From Druceiella hillmani (taxonomy: Eukaryota > Arthropoda > Insecta > Lepidoptera > Hepialidae): a stretch of DNA of 64,000 bases. Made by a program: the position numbers and the translations under genes. Below the pieces are notes generated by a model, which saw nothing but the letters and a program-made list of their open reading frames with translations, was not told where the DNA came from and made no database searches. This document shows positions 63,836 through 64,000 of this stretch, one piece after another. The stretch spans positions 9,053,501 to 9,117,500 of the forward strand of contig JAYKKI010000009.1 of the NCBI GenBank assembly GCA_039881145.1. Reading direction: 5' to 3'. Numbering within the stretch: the stretch's first letter is position 1; the number at the start of each line of letters is the position of its first letter.

Positions 63836-64000
63836 TCAAATTATCAACAAGGACAATTCACAGTAAAAACTAGTGGAATATAATAGATTATTTTTACTTT
63901 TTTGCTCTTGAAAATGTGATCGCATAAATAATAAGGCGTTCAATGTTTTACCAGATAAGAAGATTCGCAGTTTGTTGGAAAAATATACGCCGGAAGAAAA
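63836..64000 (-). pseudogene. hAT-type transposase C-terminus, cut by the window end
   Basis: The minus strand reads FSSGVYFSNKLRIFLSGKTL then NALLFMRSHF, clearly related to FSSAGYFCNKLRSFLADKIL in the other copies, and runs open to a stop at 63836. Upstream sequence lies outside the window. It is the least similar of the copies with a recognisable protein end, so it may be a different subfamily. Confidence 0.8.

Overview
The window is very AT-rich, has no long intact protein-coding gene, and contains no rRNA or clear functional tRNA. Everything recognisable comes from eukaryotic transposable elements: a Helitron, hAT-type DNA transposons, a non-LTR retrotransposon, tRNA-derived SINEs, a terminal-inverted-repeat MITE and a decayed multicopy transposase-like gene. 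Long (TA)n microsatellites occur throughout. This mix, and the particular protein and Helitron-terminus signatures, suggest an arthropod, most likely insect, nuclear chromosome in a gene-poor interval. That assignment is inference from family resemblance recalled from memory; no search was run. Most apparent reading frames are chance openings in AT-rich DNA or run through microsatellites.

Layout. 1-4 kb: a MITE, a short duplicated coding-like stretch, and a ~160 bp tandem repeat. 4.1-4.7 kb: minus-strand fragment with the C-terminal end of a Helitron helicase. 6.8-8.3 kb: LINE remnant whose reverse-transcriptase core and C-terminal part lie on opposite strands. 9.7-11.7 kb: small direct and inverted repeats. 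15.279-20.182 kb: the best-preserved element, a Helitron with recognisable 5' TC and 3' hairpin-CTAG termini and a heavily mutated Rep-helicase gene. 20.9-30.8 kb and 32.8-42.0 kb: two diverged segments with at least four matching blocks in the same order and orientation, apparently an old large tandem duplication. hAT transposase remnants lie in the first segment, on both strands. 42.2-43.7 kb: a frameshifted transposase-like gene. 44.5 and 54.1 kb: two copies of one SINE family. 49.8-50.7 kb: a degenerate array of at least eight copies of a ~50 bp motif. 51.075-53.014 kb: two nearly identical 965 bp direct repeats 10 bp apart. 56.2-56.9 kb: tandem array with a ~190-200 bp period. 57.1-59.4 kb: minus-strand copy of the hAT-linked repeat. 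62.7-62.9 kb: alternating purine-pyrimidine tract. 63.84-64.0 kb: another minus-strand hAT end, cut by the window edge.

No functional gene network can be described. The elements are independent, mostly dead copies. Their state gives a relative history: the large duplication and hAT copies are old, the MITE entered one duplicate after duplication, the Helitron is moderately decayed, and the 965 bp repeat pair is very recent or an assembly product. I did not find a convincing undescribed biological system. The most unexplained structures are the 50 bp-motif array, the 965 bp repeat pair and the colinear duplicated segments.
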